64,000 nt of DNA from positions 98,654 to 162,653 of the forward strand of contig JAJECO010000079.1 in NCBI GenBank assembly GCA_022822005.1. Direction: 5' to 3'. The DNA comes from Candidatus Poribacteria bacterium. GTDB lineage: Bacteria > Poribacteria > WGA-4E > PCPOR2b. Below the pieces are notes generated by a model. The model was given only the letters and a program-made list of their open reading frames with translations, was not told the DNA's origin and ran no database searches. Both the position numbers and the translations under genes were made by a program. Positions 34,240 through 43,085 of this stretch are shown here, piece after piece (within the stretch, counting starts at the first letter, position 1; every line of letters begins with the position of its first letter).

Positions 34240-35340
34240 TTGGCAAAAGTTGTTATTGAGCACCTTACGAAACATTTTGGGGAGGTTGTCGCGGTAGATG
34301 ACCTTTCCTTAGAAATTGTAGACCGCGAATTTTTGACATTGCTTGGACCGTCGGGTTGTGGCAAAACCACTACATTGAACGTTATCGCAGGATTAGAAGA
34401 TCCAACAAGTGGACGCGTATTTTTCGACGACGACGATGTGACTGATGTTCCGCCGGAACGACGCGACATAGCGATGGTTTTCCAAACCTACGCACTATAT
34501 CCCCACATGCGGGTTTACGATAATATTGCCTTTGGGTTGCGGATGCGCGGCACACCGACTGACGAGATCGACAGGCTTGTGCAAGATGCGGCGAAAGCGA
34601 TGGAGATTGATCACCTGCTCAAGAGAAAACCACGTGAACTCAGTGGAGGGCAGCGACAGCGCGTCGCATTAGCCCGTGCAATCGTCCGGAATGCACATGT
34701 GTTCCTGCTTGACGAACCGCTCTCGAATCTCGACGCCAAATTGCGCGTGACAATGCGTACCGAGCTCAAGCGGCTGCACGCTGAATTGGAAAAAACCTTT
34801 GTCTATGTCACGCACGACCAAGCGGAATCGCTCATCATGTCGGATCGGATTGTGGTGCTCAATGAAGGGAAACTCCAACAGCTGGGGACGCCTGAAGAGA
34901 TCTACAATCAGCCTGCCAATGCGTTTATCGCAGGCTTTGTTGGAAGTCCACCGATGAATTTCTTTGACGGTCAGTTACAAAATGGCGGCGGAGAGGGGTG
35001 GTTGGTAAGGGGTGGAGGATATACCTGTGATTTTACACCGGCACCGACACGACGTCTAATTGAGAACGCCTCGACAGATGTACAACTCGGAGTGCGTCCG
35101 GAAGATATTGAGGTGCTACCGGATGAATCACCTTCTGCCCAAGCCACCGTTGTGGTACGAGAGCCGTTGGGCAGCGACCTATTTCTCACTTTGGAATTGG
35201 AGGGCGTGACTTTTAAGGCGCGAACACACCCCGACGCGCGCATTGACCGTGGCGACAATGTACCAATCCGTTTTAAGCCGACCAAGGTACATCTGTTCAA
35301 TCGAACTACAGGGGCAACGCTCCTTGGGTCCAAACAGTGA
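34240..35340 (+). CDS. ABC transporter ATP-binding protein, MalK/UgpC/MsmX type
   Basis: 366 residues from TTG 34240, chosen because ACAGGAGG lies at 34226-34233; earlier TTG codons have no such site. Walker A GPSGCGKTT is at 36-44, signature LSGGQRQR from 134, Walker B VFLLDEP with Glu159, and the H-loop VYVTHDQ follows. The last ~120 residues form the OB/TOBE-type domain of carbohydrate importers (LGVRPEDIEVL). It energises import through the two permeases upstream. Its 3' end is 15 bp from the convergent TPR gene. No dedicated EIIA-type regulatory motif is obvious. Confidence 0.95.
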   Translation: MAKVVIEHLTKHFGEVVAVDDLSLEIVDREFLTLLGPSGCGKTTTLNVIAGLEDPTSGRVFFDDDDVTDVPPERRDIAMVFQTYALYPHMRVYDNIAFGLRMRGTPTDEIDRLVQDAAKAMEIDHLLKRKPRELSGGQRQRVALARAIVRNAHVFLLDEPLSNLDAKLRVTMRTELKRLHAELEKTFVYVTHDQAESLIMSDRIVVLNEGKLQQLGTPEEIYNQPANAFIAGFVGSPPMNFFDGQLQNGGGEGWLVRGGGYTCDFTPAPTRRLIENASTDVQLGVRPEDIEVLPDESPSAQATVVVREPLGSDLFLTLELEGVTFKARTHPDARIDRGDNVPIRFKPTKVHLFNRTTGATLLGSKQ

Positions 35341-35355
35341 GGCGACCAAGACCCC

Positions 35356-36219
35356 TCACGGGACTTCAAATGGGATTGTCGCTAAAAATGTTGCTTCCAT
35401 TCGACGATTGTGCGTTTGTGCAGCGACCACGGAACCGTAGACGTTCCCTAAATAGAAGATACCCCCGAGCGTTCCAAGTACCCAGCCCTTGCGAGAGGAG
35501 ATTCCATTTTCGGAAAATCCATCGTAAGTTCCCCATCCCAATACACCTAAAAAGAACACGGTGAGCAGCGCGTCATTGAGACGTCCGACATAAACCCTAC
35601 CGCTGCCCGGCAGGAGGGTGGATAGGAATCCTGCCAACAATGGATTTTTGGACGGAAGCGCTTGCCCATCTTCACCGTACCTTTTGTACACTGACGCGCG
35701 ATGGCTGGCCTCCTCTGGTATTCCGCTCAAGTCGAACTGATCGAAGTTTTGAATAGCACTTTCCCACCGCTTTTGCATCAGGTTGTTCATGCCAATCAGT
35801 ATCTGTGATTTCCACCGATATTCCTCGTCCTGAAACAGTCCTTGTGATTTCTCAAGAAAATCGATGGATTCGTCATACCGTTCCATCAAGAAGTAGGTTG
35901 CGCCGAGTTCATATCGTGCTGCATTGGAATCGGGTTGTGTCTGGAGGAATTGAACTGCGCGGTCGGGTTGTCCACCTAATCGATAGCTCTCGGCGATGCG
36001 ACGCAAAACATCGTCGTCCAAACCTGCCGGTTGAGAAAAGAGATAACGCTGATACTCACCCGCTGCGCGAAGATAGTCACCTTGTGCAAAAAGAGAATCT
36101 GCAAATTTGCGGATGTTTGTCGGCTGGTCATAATTGATTGGTGGGCTGTCTGCAATTGCTATCAATCCTGGAAACAGAGAGCAAAACGCGATGAGGAAAA
36201 TGGCATGACGATAAATCAT
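35356..36219 (-). CDS. TPR-containing membrane protein (DUF5683-like C-terminus)
   Basis: 287 residues. A signal peptide (about 1-23) is followed by tetratricopeptide-type helices (FADSLFAQGDYLRAAGEYQRYL, RYELGATYFLMERYDESIDFLEK) up to about residue 185. Then come LLAGFLSTLLPGSGRVYVGR and two hydrophobic segments (LLTVFFLGVLGWGTYDG, LGTLGGIFYLGNVYG), the layout of DUF5683-type proteins in which P-G-x-G-x-x-Y precedes membrane helices. Its ATG overlaps the stop of the YidD-like gene (ATGA at 36216-36219), so the two are translationally coupled. Probably an envelope assembly factor; unproven. Confidence 0.75.
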   Translation of the reverse strand: MIYRHAIFLIAFCSLFPGLIAIADSPPINYDQPTNIRKFADSLFAQGDYLRAAGEYQRYLFSQPAGLDDDVLRRIAESYRLGGQPDRAVQFLQTQPDSNAARYELGATYFLMERYDESIDFLEKSQGLFQDEEYRWKSQILIGMNNLMQKRWESAIQNFDQFDLSGIPEEASHRASVYKRYGEDGQALPSKNPLLAGFLSTLLPGSGRVYVGRLNDALLTVFFLGVLGWGTYDGFSENGISSRKGWVLGTLGGIFYLGNVYGSVVAAQTHNRRMEATFLATIPFEVP

Positions 36220-36662
36220 CTGGTCAACGCCTCCCGCGAGTATGCCTCAACCGGATCAATATACTTACCTATTGCTTCATCAAAGGTGTAGTGTGTATGT
36301 AGCGCAATTCCGTTATCGCGCAGCAGACGGTCAGCGGTCAACAGCGTACCACGAAAGAAGCCGTATTTTTGGATTGCCCCCATTCCGAATCGGGAACAAC
36401 TTGGAGAGAAGTTGCAGACGGGTTGGTCTTGCGTCGAAATATATTTTTGGTAGAGACGGATTAGTCCGGTCGAAAATAGGCGGATCGGTGTAGATTCTCT
36501 GGGATTGAAAGGGATGGCTTCCTGCTTTTGCTCTGAAATCTGGATCGGATTCGCACGTAGAATAAAGGTGAGATCGGCAGCCTCCTCAGGTGTGGAAGCC
36601 CATCCCCAAGACGAAGCACACAAAACCAGAATGATCCGGATACCGAGTAGACGAATTACCAT
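36216..36662 (-). CDS. yidD: YidD-type membrane protein insertion efficiency factor with an N-terminal signal/extension
   Basis: 148 residues, longer than the ~70-90 residues usual for YidD. The conserved core is residues 66-115: LIRLYQKYIS, then CNFSPSCSRFGMGAIQKYG with the two cysteines typical of the family. The first ~60 residues begin with a hydrophobic segment (LLGIRIILVLCASSWGWAS) that looks like a signal peptide or membrane anchor, which canonical YidD lacks. Classical yidD sits near rnpA and yidC; here it is coupled instead to a TPR membrane protein gene. AAGGAGG precedes the ATG. The extended form may act on the outer side of the inner membrane. Confidence 0.8.
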   Translation of the reverse strand: MVIRLLGIRIILVLCASSWGWASTPEEAADLTFILRANPIQISEQKQEAIPFNPRESTPIRLFSTGLIRLYQKYISTQDQPVCNFSPSCSRFGMGAIQKYGFFRGTLLTADRLLRDNGIALHTHYTFDEAIGKYIDPVEAYSREALTR

Positions 36663-36714
36663 TTGGCCTCCTTGATTTTCACCTCTTTGGGTATCTTAGA
36701 TTATCTAATTCGAT

Positions 36715-37425
36715 TTACATCAGAGGCGTCCGGATGACTGCCTCAAGAACGTGAGCACGTGGAGACTGCGAGACAAGAAGCAGGATTAAATCCGCGATTT
36801 CTTCTGGCAAGGTTAGATGCTCAATGACATCGTCTGGATGGTTATCTCGACGCATCTTGGTGTCGACGGGTCCCGGACATACCACACTCGCTTTGACACC
36901 GTGTGGACGACCTTCGTTGTTCGTGGTTTCGGTAAACCCGACAACGCCAAATTTGGAGGCGCAGTACGCCCCGCCGTTGGGGTGCCCAACCTTGCCGGAG
37001 ACTGACGAGACGTTGACGATATGTCCGGACTTCCGCTCGCACATGTGACTGAACACCGCCTGTGTGCAGAGGAAGACTCCTTTGAGGTTAACAGCAATAT
37101 TGAGGTCCCAATCCTCCTCCCGAATCTTAGGAATTGGATTGTGGATGGCGACGCCGGCGTTGCTGACAAGAATATCGATTCTGCCGAACCTGTCGAGCGT
37201 CCCTTTCACCATCGCGTCCACCTGCGATTTTTGCGTTACATCGGTCGGTATTGCGAGTGCTTGACGACCGAGTGTACGCACCTCGTCTGCGACGGCTTCA
37301 ATCTCTGAGGGCGTTCGCGCCGCAAGCACCAGATCTGCACCCTCTCGCGCAAAGGCGAGCGCAGTTGATCTGCCAATGCCGCGTCCGCCACCGGTAATGA
37401 TTGCAACTTGGTTTTCGAGTTTCAT
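36715..37425 (-). CDS. short-chain dehydrogenase/reductase
   Basis: 236 residues, classical SDR. The cofactor motif TGGGRGIG is at 11-18, NAG at 89-91, and the active site includes Ser141 region (NVSSVSG), Tyr154 and Lys158 (YCASK). The residue after the second strand (AARTPS) with Arg favours NADPH. It resembles 3-oxoacyl-ACP reductase-like and sugar-alcohol dehydrogenase SDRs; substrate cannot be fixed. The gene lies 51 bp downstream of the mandelate-racemase homologue at 37476-38621 on the same strand, so a joint catabolic step on a sugar acid is plausible. Confidence 0.9.
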   Translation of the reverse strand: MKLENQVAIITGGGRGIGRSTALAFAREGADLVLAARTPSEIEAVADEVRTLGRQALAIPTDVTQKSQVDAMVKGTLDRFGRIDILVSNAGVAIHNPIPKIREEDWDLNIAVNLKGVFLCTQAVFSHMCERKSGHIVNVSSVSGKVGHPNGGAYCASKFGVVGFTETTNNEGRPHGVKASVVCPGPVDTKMRRDNHPDDVIEHLTLPEEIADLILLLVSQSPRAHVLEAVIRTPLM

Positions 37426-37475
37426 CGGTACGACTTTTCCTTCAATTGGTGGGAATATACCTCTGCTTGGTTCAT

Positions 37476-38621
37476 CTATTTCCCGGTCTTGACGGTGTTT
37501 TCTGCGATGTAATCAAAATTGATGTCGTAACCCAATCCCGGTGCCTGCGGCAGGTGGACATATCCCTCGTCATCCATAGCGTCAATCTTTGAGTGCAGCC
37601 AGGGCTCGACCTCATCGTAGTCTATAAACGGGTGGAGGAGCCCCCTTTCGTAAAATTCGCCGGGGATACCCATTGCGCCTAACACTTGGAGATTTCCGCC
37701 TCCACCACCGTGGACCTCCATCGCCATTCCAAACGACTCTGCCAGATGCACGGTTTTCATCAACGGCGTAATCCCGCCCACATCTCCCACACCGCCTCGC
37801 AGGATGTCTGCCGCACCGCGAAGAATCCACTCGGCTCTGGTGTACATCTTTCCTTCAGCGGTTTCGGGCCCCACAACCGGGATATCCAACTGTTCCGCCA
37901 GCCACGCATAAGACGAGGTGCTGTGTTCATCCATCGGCTCCTCAAACCAGTAGTAGTTGAGCTTCTCAAGTTCTCTGCCGATGTAGAGTGCCTGCTCCCG
38001 ACTGTAGTAATGGTAGCAGTCCAGCATCAGCGGAACATCGTCACCCACAGCTTCTCGCACGGCGGCGCACGCCTTAACATCCATCTTGGGATCGGGAGCC
38101 CACGCAATGGGTGGCATCCAGGTGTGCAGTTTGATCGCTTTGTAGCCACGCTGTATACACCACTCGGCAAATCGACCGTAGTCATCTGGGTTGCTGAGGC
38201 CCCCTGATTCTTCATCACCACACATGGTGCTGGCGTAGGCGAGGACTTTGTCTCGATAGCCCCCCAGCAGCTTATAGACCGGCTGATCAAAGCAACGACC
38301 TGCAAGATCCCACAGCGCCATGTCCGCTACACCGATTACATTGTCTGTGAGGTTTCGATGGATTCGCTGCCAGTGCTTAAGCCGTTGCCATAGTTTTTCA
38401 CGATAGAATGGGTCTTCCCCAACCAGCGCGGGCTTGAAGATCTGCTCTACGATGGCGGGGTTAGCACCAAACGCGTACCCCTCTAAACCTTCGTCGGTGA
38501 CGATTGTGAGCAGCGTTTGAGTTGCGTCGTGTTCAGGACCAGGATGCCCGTGGCCCTCGGAATCACTGACGTGGTTCGTCCTATATTTGAATGTTTGGGC
38601 TTTTATGTCCACAATCTTCAT
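37476..38621 (-). CDS. mandelate racemase/muconate lactonizing enzyme family protein (sugar-acid dehydratase type)
   Basis: 381 residues from ATG 38621; another ATG lies two codons upstream, and AAAAGG is better placed for the inner one. The enolase-superfamily barrel is intact: the KLHTW strand, metal ligands in LMLDCYHYY (Asp), WFEEPMDEHS (Glu) and PVVGPETAEG (Glu), then a late HGGGGG strand carrying the candidate catalytic His. This set resembles sugar-acid dehydratases of the family. Unlike the homologue at 2618-3865, all three acidic ligands are present. It sits between an SDR and a sugar isomerase-like gene, fitting a small sugar-acid catabolic cluster. Confidence 0.88.
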   Translation of the reverse strand: MKIVDIKAQTFKYRTNHVSDSEGHGHPGPEHDATQTLLTIVTDEGLEGYAFGANPAIVEQIFKPALVGEDPFYREKLWQRLKHWQRIHRNLTDNVIGVADMALWDLAGRCFDQPVYKLLGGYRDKVLAYASTMCGDEESGGLSNPDDYGRFAEWCIQRGYKAIKLHTWMPPIAWAPDPKMDVKACAAVREAVGDDVPLMLDCYHYYSREQALYIGRELEKLNYYWFEEPMDEHSTSSYAWLAEQLDIPVVGPETAEGKMYTRAEWILRGAADILRGGVGDVGGITPLMKTVHLAESFGMAMEVHGGGGGNLQVLGAMGIPGEFYERGLLHPFIDYDEVEPWLHSKIDAMDDEGYVHLPQAPGLGYDINFDYIAENTVKTGK

Positions 38622-38655
38622 TGTCATTTACCTTTTACGTTTTACGCGCCACATT

Positions 38656-39528
38656 TTACTTGCGCAGTTTCTCGATCATCCCAAACAGATTTTTCAGACA
38701 GATCCGAGAGGCTTCCTCCCCTGCTTCGGAGAACGCAGTTCCGCCCGGACGGTTGAGAAGGGCATCATCGATCTTTAAAGTTGGACGCCAGTGCGTTTCG
38801 AGGCAGAGGTGTCCCTCATAACCGTCGTCAACAAACGCTTGAAGCTGTCCTGGCCAGTCGATTACGCCTTTACCAACTTCAACCGATTCCAACTCGCCCG
38901 TTTCAGGATTTTCACCGGCATCCTTTAGGTGAGCGTGTACCATCAGCGGTTTGATTCTATCATAGGCGTTGGGATAGGGCTGTTCGCCGCCTTCCGCGTG
39001 GGCTTCGTTCGCGGGGTCCCAGATGGCACGGATGTTGGGAGAATCGATTTCGCGGATAAATCGCTCCGTCAACTTAACGGTTGATAGGGAGGTTGAGGCT
39101 TCATTTTCCATCCCCAAGATCATCCCCTCGCCATTCGCCATCCGCAACGGTTCGTCGTAGGAGACGATAATCTCGCCCCACCGTTCCTCGACGTTGTCCG
39201 TTATCCAAAAGACGAAGGTGCGGATAAGGTTAATATCAAACGCCTTCGCCACCTCGATGCATCGCTTAAGAATTCCAAGGTGTTCCTCCCGTTCCTCCGG
39301 GTTGTCGATGTCGCACTTGAAGAACGGTGAGGCGATGCCGACAATTTGGATTCCTGTTCCATCGAGAATTCGTTTCATCTCATTGATATCGTTCTCCGTT
39401 AACTCCTGGGGTGGCTTATCCCATACAGAGCGAATCTCGATTGAGTCAAGGTTCAATTCCTGTGCAACATTGACAACTGTTTGAAAATCCTGTGAAATCT
39501 CATCACCAATAACGCCTATTTTGAACAT
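38656..39528 (-). CDS. sugar phosphate isomerase/epimerase (xylose isomerase-like TIM barrel)
   Basis: 290 residues. AP endonuclease family 2/xylose isomerase-like barrel: SIEIRSVWD, GMENEAST with a metal-binding Glu, IWDPANEAHA, MVHAHLKDAG and HLCLETHW, which carry the acidic and His ligands of the metal centre. Such enzymes isomerise or epimerise keto-sugars such as tagatose/psicose or inositol-derived compounds. AAGGAG precedes the ATG. It is 34 bp upstream of the racemase homologue, likely in one transcript. Confidence 0.88.
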   Translation of the reverse strand: MFKIGVIGDEISQDFQTVVNVAQELNLDSIEIRSVWDKPPQELTENDINEMKRILDGTGIQIVGIASPFFKCDIDNPEEREEHLGILKRCIEVAKAFDINLIRTFVFWITDNVEERWGEIIVSYDEPLRMANGEGMILGMENEASTSLSTVKLTERFIREIDSPNIRAIWDPANEAHAEGGEQPYPNAYDRIKPLMVHAHLKDAGENPETGELESVEVGKGVIDWPGQLQAFVDDGYEGHLCLETHWRPTLKIDDALLNRPGGTAFSEAGEEASRICLKNLFGMIEKLRK

Positions 39529-39583
39529 TATCTACTCCTTATCTGCAAAGCACGGTGAATTTATGTTTATGCTTTGTGCTGAT

Positions 39584-40381
39584 TCAATGATATGAGTGCC
39601 CGTCATCGGGGAAACGTCCTTGCTGAACGTCCAATTTATAGTGTGTCACAGCCCGGTGGATCTCTTTCCGCATGTTTGCGTACTGCTTGACAAATGTCGG
39701 TGAGCGATCAAAGAGCCCAAGTATATCATGGAGCACCAACACCTGCCCATCACAGTCAGGTCCTGCTCCTATGCCGATTGTGGGAATCTGTAACGATTTC
39801 GTAATTTTCCCCCCCAGTTTTTCTGGGATTGATTCAAGCACAGTGGCAAAACATCCAGCGGCTTCAAGTGCCTTTGCATCATCAGCAATGAGTAAGGCCT
39901 CGGACCGCTTGCGTCCATGCACCCGAAATTTTTCACTCGTCTGCGGCAATAACCCAACATGTCCCATCACCGGAATGCTAGCATCGACAAGAGCTGTTAC
40001 AATCTCTGGTTTATTACCCTCGAATTTAACCGTATCGGCGCCGACATCACAAAGGGCACGTGCGTTTTTGACCGCCTGCTCTGCAGTTTCATACGCTTGA
40101 TGCGGAAGATCAGCAACCAATAAACAGGTTGTATTGGCTCGTGCCACGATACGGGTGTGATGGATCATATCCGCCATCGTCACGGACCGTGTGTCTTCGT
40201 AGCCTAAAACTACCATACCGAGCGAATCCCCAACAAGGATGATGTCGATATCAGCATCGTTAAGGATACGAGCTGTCGGGTAGTCATACGCAGTCAGCAT
40301 CGCAATTTTTTGTCCATTCCGTTTCATTGATTGAATGACATCAACTGTTTTTTTCATTGTTATTTTACAGTCTTGATTCAT
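39584..40381 (-). CDS. panB: 3-methyl-2-oxobutanoate hydroxymethyltransferase
   Basis: 265 residues; makes ketopantoate from 2-ketoisovalerate and methylene-THF, the first step of pantothenate (CoA) synthesis. Mg2+ ligands are Asp52 (VGDSLG), Asp91 (VADLP) and Glu121 (KFEG); catalytic Glu183 is in VLESIPE. The start is uncertain: ATG 40381 and an inner ATG at 40357 (MKKTVD, the usual family start) both lack a good Shine-Dalgarno. No panC or panD is nearby, so the pathway is split in this genome. Its substrate comes from the valine pathway that ilvBNC (9920-13117) feeds. Confidence 0.96.
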   Translation of the reverse strand: MNQDCKITMKKTVDVIQSMKRNGQKIAMLTAYDYPTARILNDADIDIILVGDSLGMVVLGYEDTRSVTMADMIHHTRIVARANTTCLLVADLPHQAYETAEQAVKNARALCDVGADTVKFEGNKPEIVTALVDASIPVMGHVGLLPQTSEKFRVHGRKRSEALLIADDAKALEAAGCFATVLESIPEKLGGKITKSLQIPTIGIGAGPDCDGQVLVLHDILGLFDRSPTFVKQYANMRKEIHRAVTHYKLDVQQGRFPDDGHSYH

Positions 40382-40407
40382 CTTTTATCAGCGTTGCTAT
40401 TTGACGT

Positions 40408-40740
40408 TCAGAGTTCAAAGACACACTCCATCAATGCCCACCACTCCTCCGGCTTTCTTTCAGGAACCGGCTCTTGGTAGGTTCGCATCAGTTCATCCCA
40501 CTCACGACAGCGCGGATGCTGTTCCAAATAGCGTGGAAAATCCTTTTCGACATCGAACTCATCGACTGTTTCCATCGCCATGAACATCCTGCGACCGAGC
40601 AGGTAGATGTTCATCTTTGTAATGCCGATCGTGTGCAGACTCTCTAAGACTTCGGGCCAAACGTTGCTATGATATTCTTTGTATTTTTCGATAATTTCTG
40701 AATCGTCTTTCAGATTGATTGCCAAACCGAAATGCTTCAT
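40408..40740 (-). CDS. rhaM: L-rhamnose mutarotase family protein
   Basis: 110 residues, full family length. RhaM interconverts alpha and beta anomers of L-rhamnose. The small dimeric ferredoxin-like fold is indicated by EYHSNVWPEVLESLHTIGI (with the conserved Tyr and His), MNIYLLGRRMFMAMET and the C-terminal REWDELMRTYQEPVP. AAGGAG precedes the ATG. No other rhamnose genes are present here, so it may serve another sugar; in poribacterial-type genomes such genes are common near sugar isomerases. It precedes panB by 26 bp. Confidence 0.88.
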   Translation of the reverse strand: MKHFGLAINLKDDSEIIEKYKEYHSNVWPEVLESLHTIGITKMNIYLLGRRMFMAMETVDEFDVEKDFPRYLEQHPRCREWDELMRTYQEPVPERKPEEWWALMECVFEL

Positions 40741-40856
40741 TTTTGTCTCCTTCTATCTATTGCGGAAATAGTACGGTCATCGTGCGATATCGTCGCATAA
40801 TTATCACTGAATTATTGGGATCTGTCAATAGCAAATTTCGCCAGCCAGAATTCCTA

Positions 40857-40885
40857 TTGACATGAAATTCCGTAATGAGTATAAT
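40857..40885 (+). promoter_or_regulatory. perfect consensus sigma70 promoter for the PPK2 gene
   Basis: TTGACA (40857-40862) and TATAAT (40880-40885), both exact, are spaced 17 bp, about 80 bp before the ppk2 ATG. Confidence 0.8.
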
Positions 40886-40965
40886 GCAATGGACTGTCAG
40901 GCACGGTGGAATCGTCGGAAAAGAGGGACTGAAATCTATAAATTCGTATTAGCAAGGGGGGTGCC

Positions 40966-41850
40966 ATGTCGAAAAAAGACAAGGATAAAGAAACCAAAAA
41001 GCAGAAAGACCAACAAGTTGGAAAAGATTTTATCAGGCTCCAACCGACGGATAATCCTGTAGAAGAACGACAGAAGTTGAAGCGGAAGTTCTATGAGAAG
41101 GAGCTCGCCCGACTTCAAGCCGAGTTAATCAAATTGCAAGAACATGTCCAGAAGCAAGAGTTGAAGGTCGTCGTGATCTTTGAAGGTCGTGACACCGCAG
41201 GCAAAGGAGGGACCATCCAGCGAATTACAGAACCACTGAATCCACGAAGCTGTCGAGTGGTTGCGTTGGGGACCCCAACTGAACGTGAGAAAACGCAATG
41301 GTATTTCCAGCGATATGTGCCCCACCTTCCAGCCGCCGGTGAGATCGTGATCTTTGACCGGAGTTGGTACAATCGCGCTGGCGTCGAACGGGTGATGGGT
41401 TTTTGTACTGAGGAAGAATACTACGAGTTTTTACGTTCCTGCCCCGAATTTGAGCGGATGCTGGTGCGATCCGGCGTCATTCTGATCAAATATTGGCTAT
41501 CGGTAGATGCTGCGGAGCAAGCGCGTCGTTTTCGGAAGCGAATCAGCAATCCGACCAAACGTTGGAAGCTCAGCAAGATAGATCTGGAATCTCGTAAAAG
41601 ATGGGTCGATTATTCCCGTGCTAAAGATGAAATGTTCAAATATACGGATATCAAACAAGCACCTTGGTATGTGGTTGATGCCCATGACAAAAAACGTGCG
41701 CGGCTGAATTGCATTCATCACCTATTGAGCCAAATCCCTTACGAAGCCCTACCCCATACAACAATAGAACTACCGCCCCTCCAAGACGACGCCGGGTATG
41801 TCCGGACCCCCATGACAGATCAAACTTTTGTACCGGAACTGTACCCATAA
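40966..41850 (+). CDS. ppk2: polyphosphate kinase 2 family protein
   Basis: 294 residues. PPK2 enzymes transfer phosphate between polyphosphate and nucleotides. Walker A-like GRDTAGKGG is at 74-82 and the lid/Walker B block FDRSWYNRAGVERVMGF at 130-146, both canonical. The N-terminus is lysine-rich and extended by ~30 residues. The length and one-domain form fit class I PPK2, usually making NTP/NDP from poly-P. AGGGGGG precedes the ATG. A perfect consensus promoter (40857-40885) suggests high constitutive expression. Confidence 0.95.
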   Translation: MSKKDKDKETKKQKDQQVGKDFIRLQPTDNPVEERQKLKRKFYEKELARLQAELIKLQEHVQKQELKVVVIFEGRDTAGKGGTIQRITEPLNPRSCRVVALGTPTEREKTQWYFQRYVPHLPAAGEIVIFDRSWYNRAGVERVMGFCTEEEYYEFLRSCPEFERMLVRSGVILIKYWLSVDAAEQARRFRKRISNPTKRWKLSKIDLESRKRWVDYSRAKDEMFKYTDIKQAPWYVVDAHDKKRARLNCIHHLLSQIPYEALPHTTIELPPLQDDAGYVRTPMTDQTFVPELYP

Positions 41851-42098
41851 GTTCTTCAGATCCAACCTACGCCACTAAAACCAAGTTGCACTCAACTTTA
41901 CGCGGCGATTTACGTTATGAATTATTACTTAACGCCAGTTTTGGGTGCTACATATAGTCTGTTATCATCAAAAGATACACTATATGTTGTGGAATGTTCG
42001 ATTTGTTGTAACCTTTATGAGGTGCTTCACGTTTCGTATCACGAACTTACGCAAACCTGAATTTGTATTTTTGCACCGAGGTAACTAAGGAGAGCTAA

Positions 42099-43079
42099 AT
42101 GCCCAAACATCATACTTATGTCGCTACCTGCATAAAAGAGGCACCGCTCCAGTGGGGAATGGAACTTGAGGCGCTAGACAATCCAGTACCGGCCAAAATT
42201 GTACGTTTTCCAAATTTGACGCAACCGCTTAACACGACACCATATTTTCAGTCCAACTGCGATCCGATAGCTTATTTTAAGCAACTGGTCAAAGGTATGC
42301 CAGAGATGCTTCGAGAGTATCACGCACGGATTCTCAGACAGATTCAAGGGCGAATGGATCAATTGGAAGTCGGGGAGTGTTGCTACGTTAAAATTTTATA
42401 TATTGATAGCAGAGGGGGCGTCAGCCCTTATAAGTACAACATCGAGCTTATTGACCCTCCACCTGATGAATCACACGACGATTGCCCAAATGAAGTTGAA
42501 CTTGAAGGTGCAGGGCTGCCTTCCGCTGCACCAAGCATAGATAACCTCTACCCTCCTTTTATGGATGAAATAGGTTCGGATTGGGAGGAATCGAATGCAA
42601 TGCCTGGTGATGAGCAGATCGACTTGCCTGTCAGCAACGAGACTGATCCGCTCGAGCTCATCACGCAATTGCACGAGGAGATCCAGGAATTACAAGGAGA
42701 TTTAGATCGGATCAAAGATAGAATTGCAGAAGCAGTGGTTCCAGCTTGTCAAAGCTTGGGGCAGCAGGTAGAATTGGGTTCAGAGCGAGTTCCGACGGAA
42801 ATTGCGGAAATACAGGAAACGGATGCAGACTTGCTGGCAACCGAGGACGATCAACGCAAGGAAATACTCCTCAATTTAGATGAGCAGAGTGCGATTGAAT
42901 ACATGATCAATGAGCAGGTAGTCACCGAATCGCAGCTGAGAGATGTGTGCCGTATTTCTAATCCAGTTGGTGTGATGAATCGTGTGATTGAAAAGATGGA
43001 ACAGTGCAATTTTCCGTGGATTTCCACAGGAGAAAGTCAAAATGGAGAGCTTATTTATATGTGGAGTGCTCCAGGGTAA
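42099..43079 (+). CDS. hypothetical protein with acidic linker, coiled-coil and C-terminal winged-helix-like region
   Basis: 326 residues, unrecognised. Residues 1-125 form a compact domain with strands GMELEALDNPVPAKIVRF and CCYVKILYIDSRGG. Residues 125-190 are Pro- and acid-rich (a linker). A coiled-coil follows at about 185-220 (ELITQLHEEIQELQGDLDRIKDRIAE). The last ~75 residues (NEQVVTESQLRDVCRISNPVGVMNRVIEKME) look like a small helical DNA- or protein-binding module. AAGGAG precedes the ATG. It has no signal peptide and is convergent with the oxidoreductase gene 6 bp away. A regulator or scaffold is possible; nothing firm. Confidence 0.75.
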   Translation: MPKHHTYVATCIKEAPLQWGMELEALDNPVPAKIVRFPNLTQPLNTTPYFQSNCDPIAYFKQLVKGMPEMLREYHARILRQIQGRMDQLEVGECCYVKILYIDSRGGVSPYKYNIELIDPPPDESHDDCPNEVELEGAGLPSAAPSIDNLYPPFMDEIGSDWEESNAMPGDEQIDLPVSNETDPLELITQLHEEIQELQGDLDRIKDRIAEAVVPACQSLGQQVELGSERVPTEIAEIQETDADLLATEDDQRKEILLNLDEQSAIEYMINEQVVTESQLRDVCRISNPVGVMNRVIEKMEQCNFPWISTGESQNGELIYMWSAPG

Positions 43080-43085
43080 TTAAGG

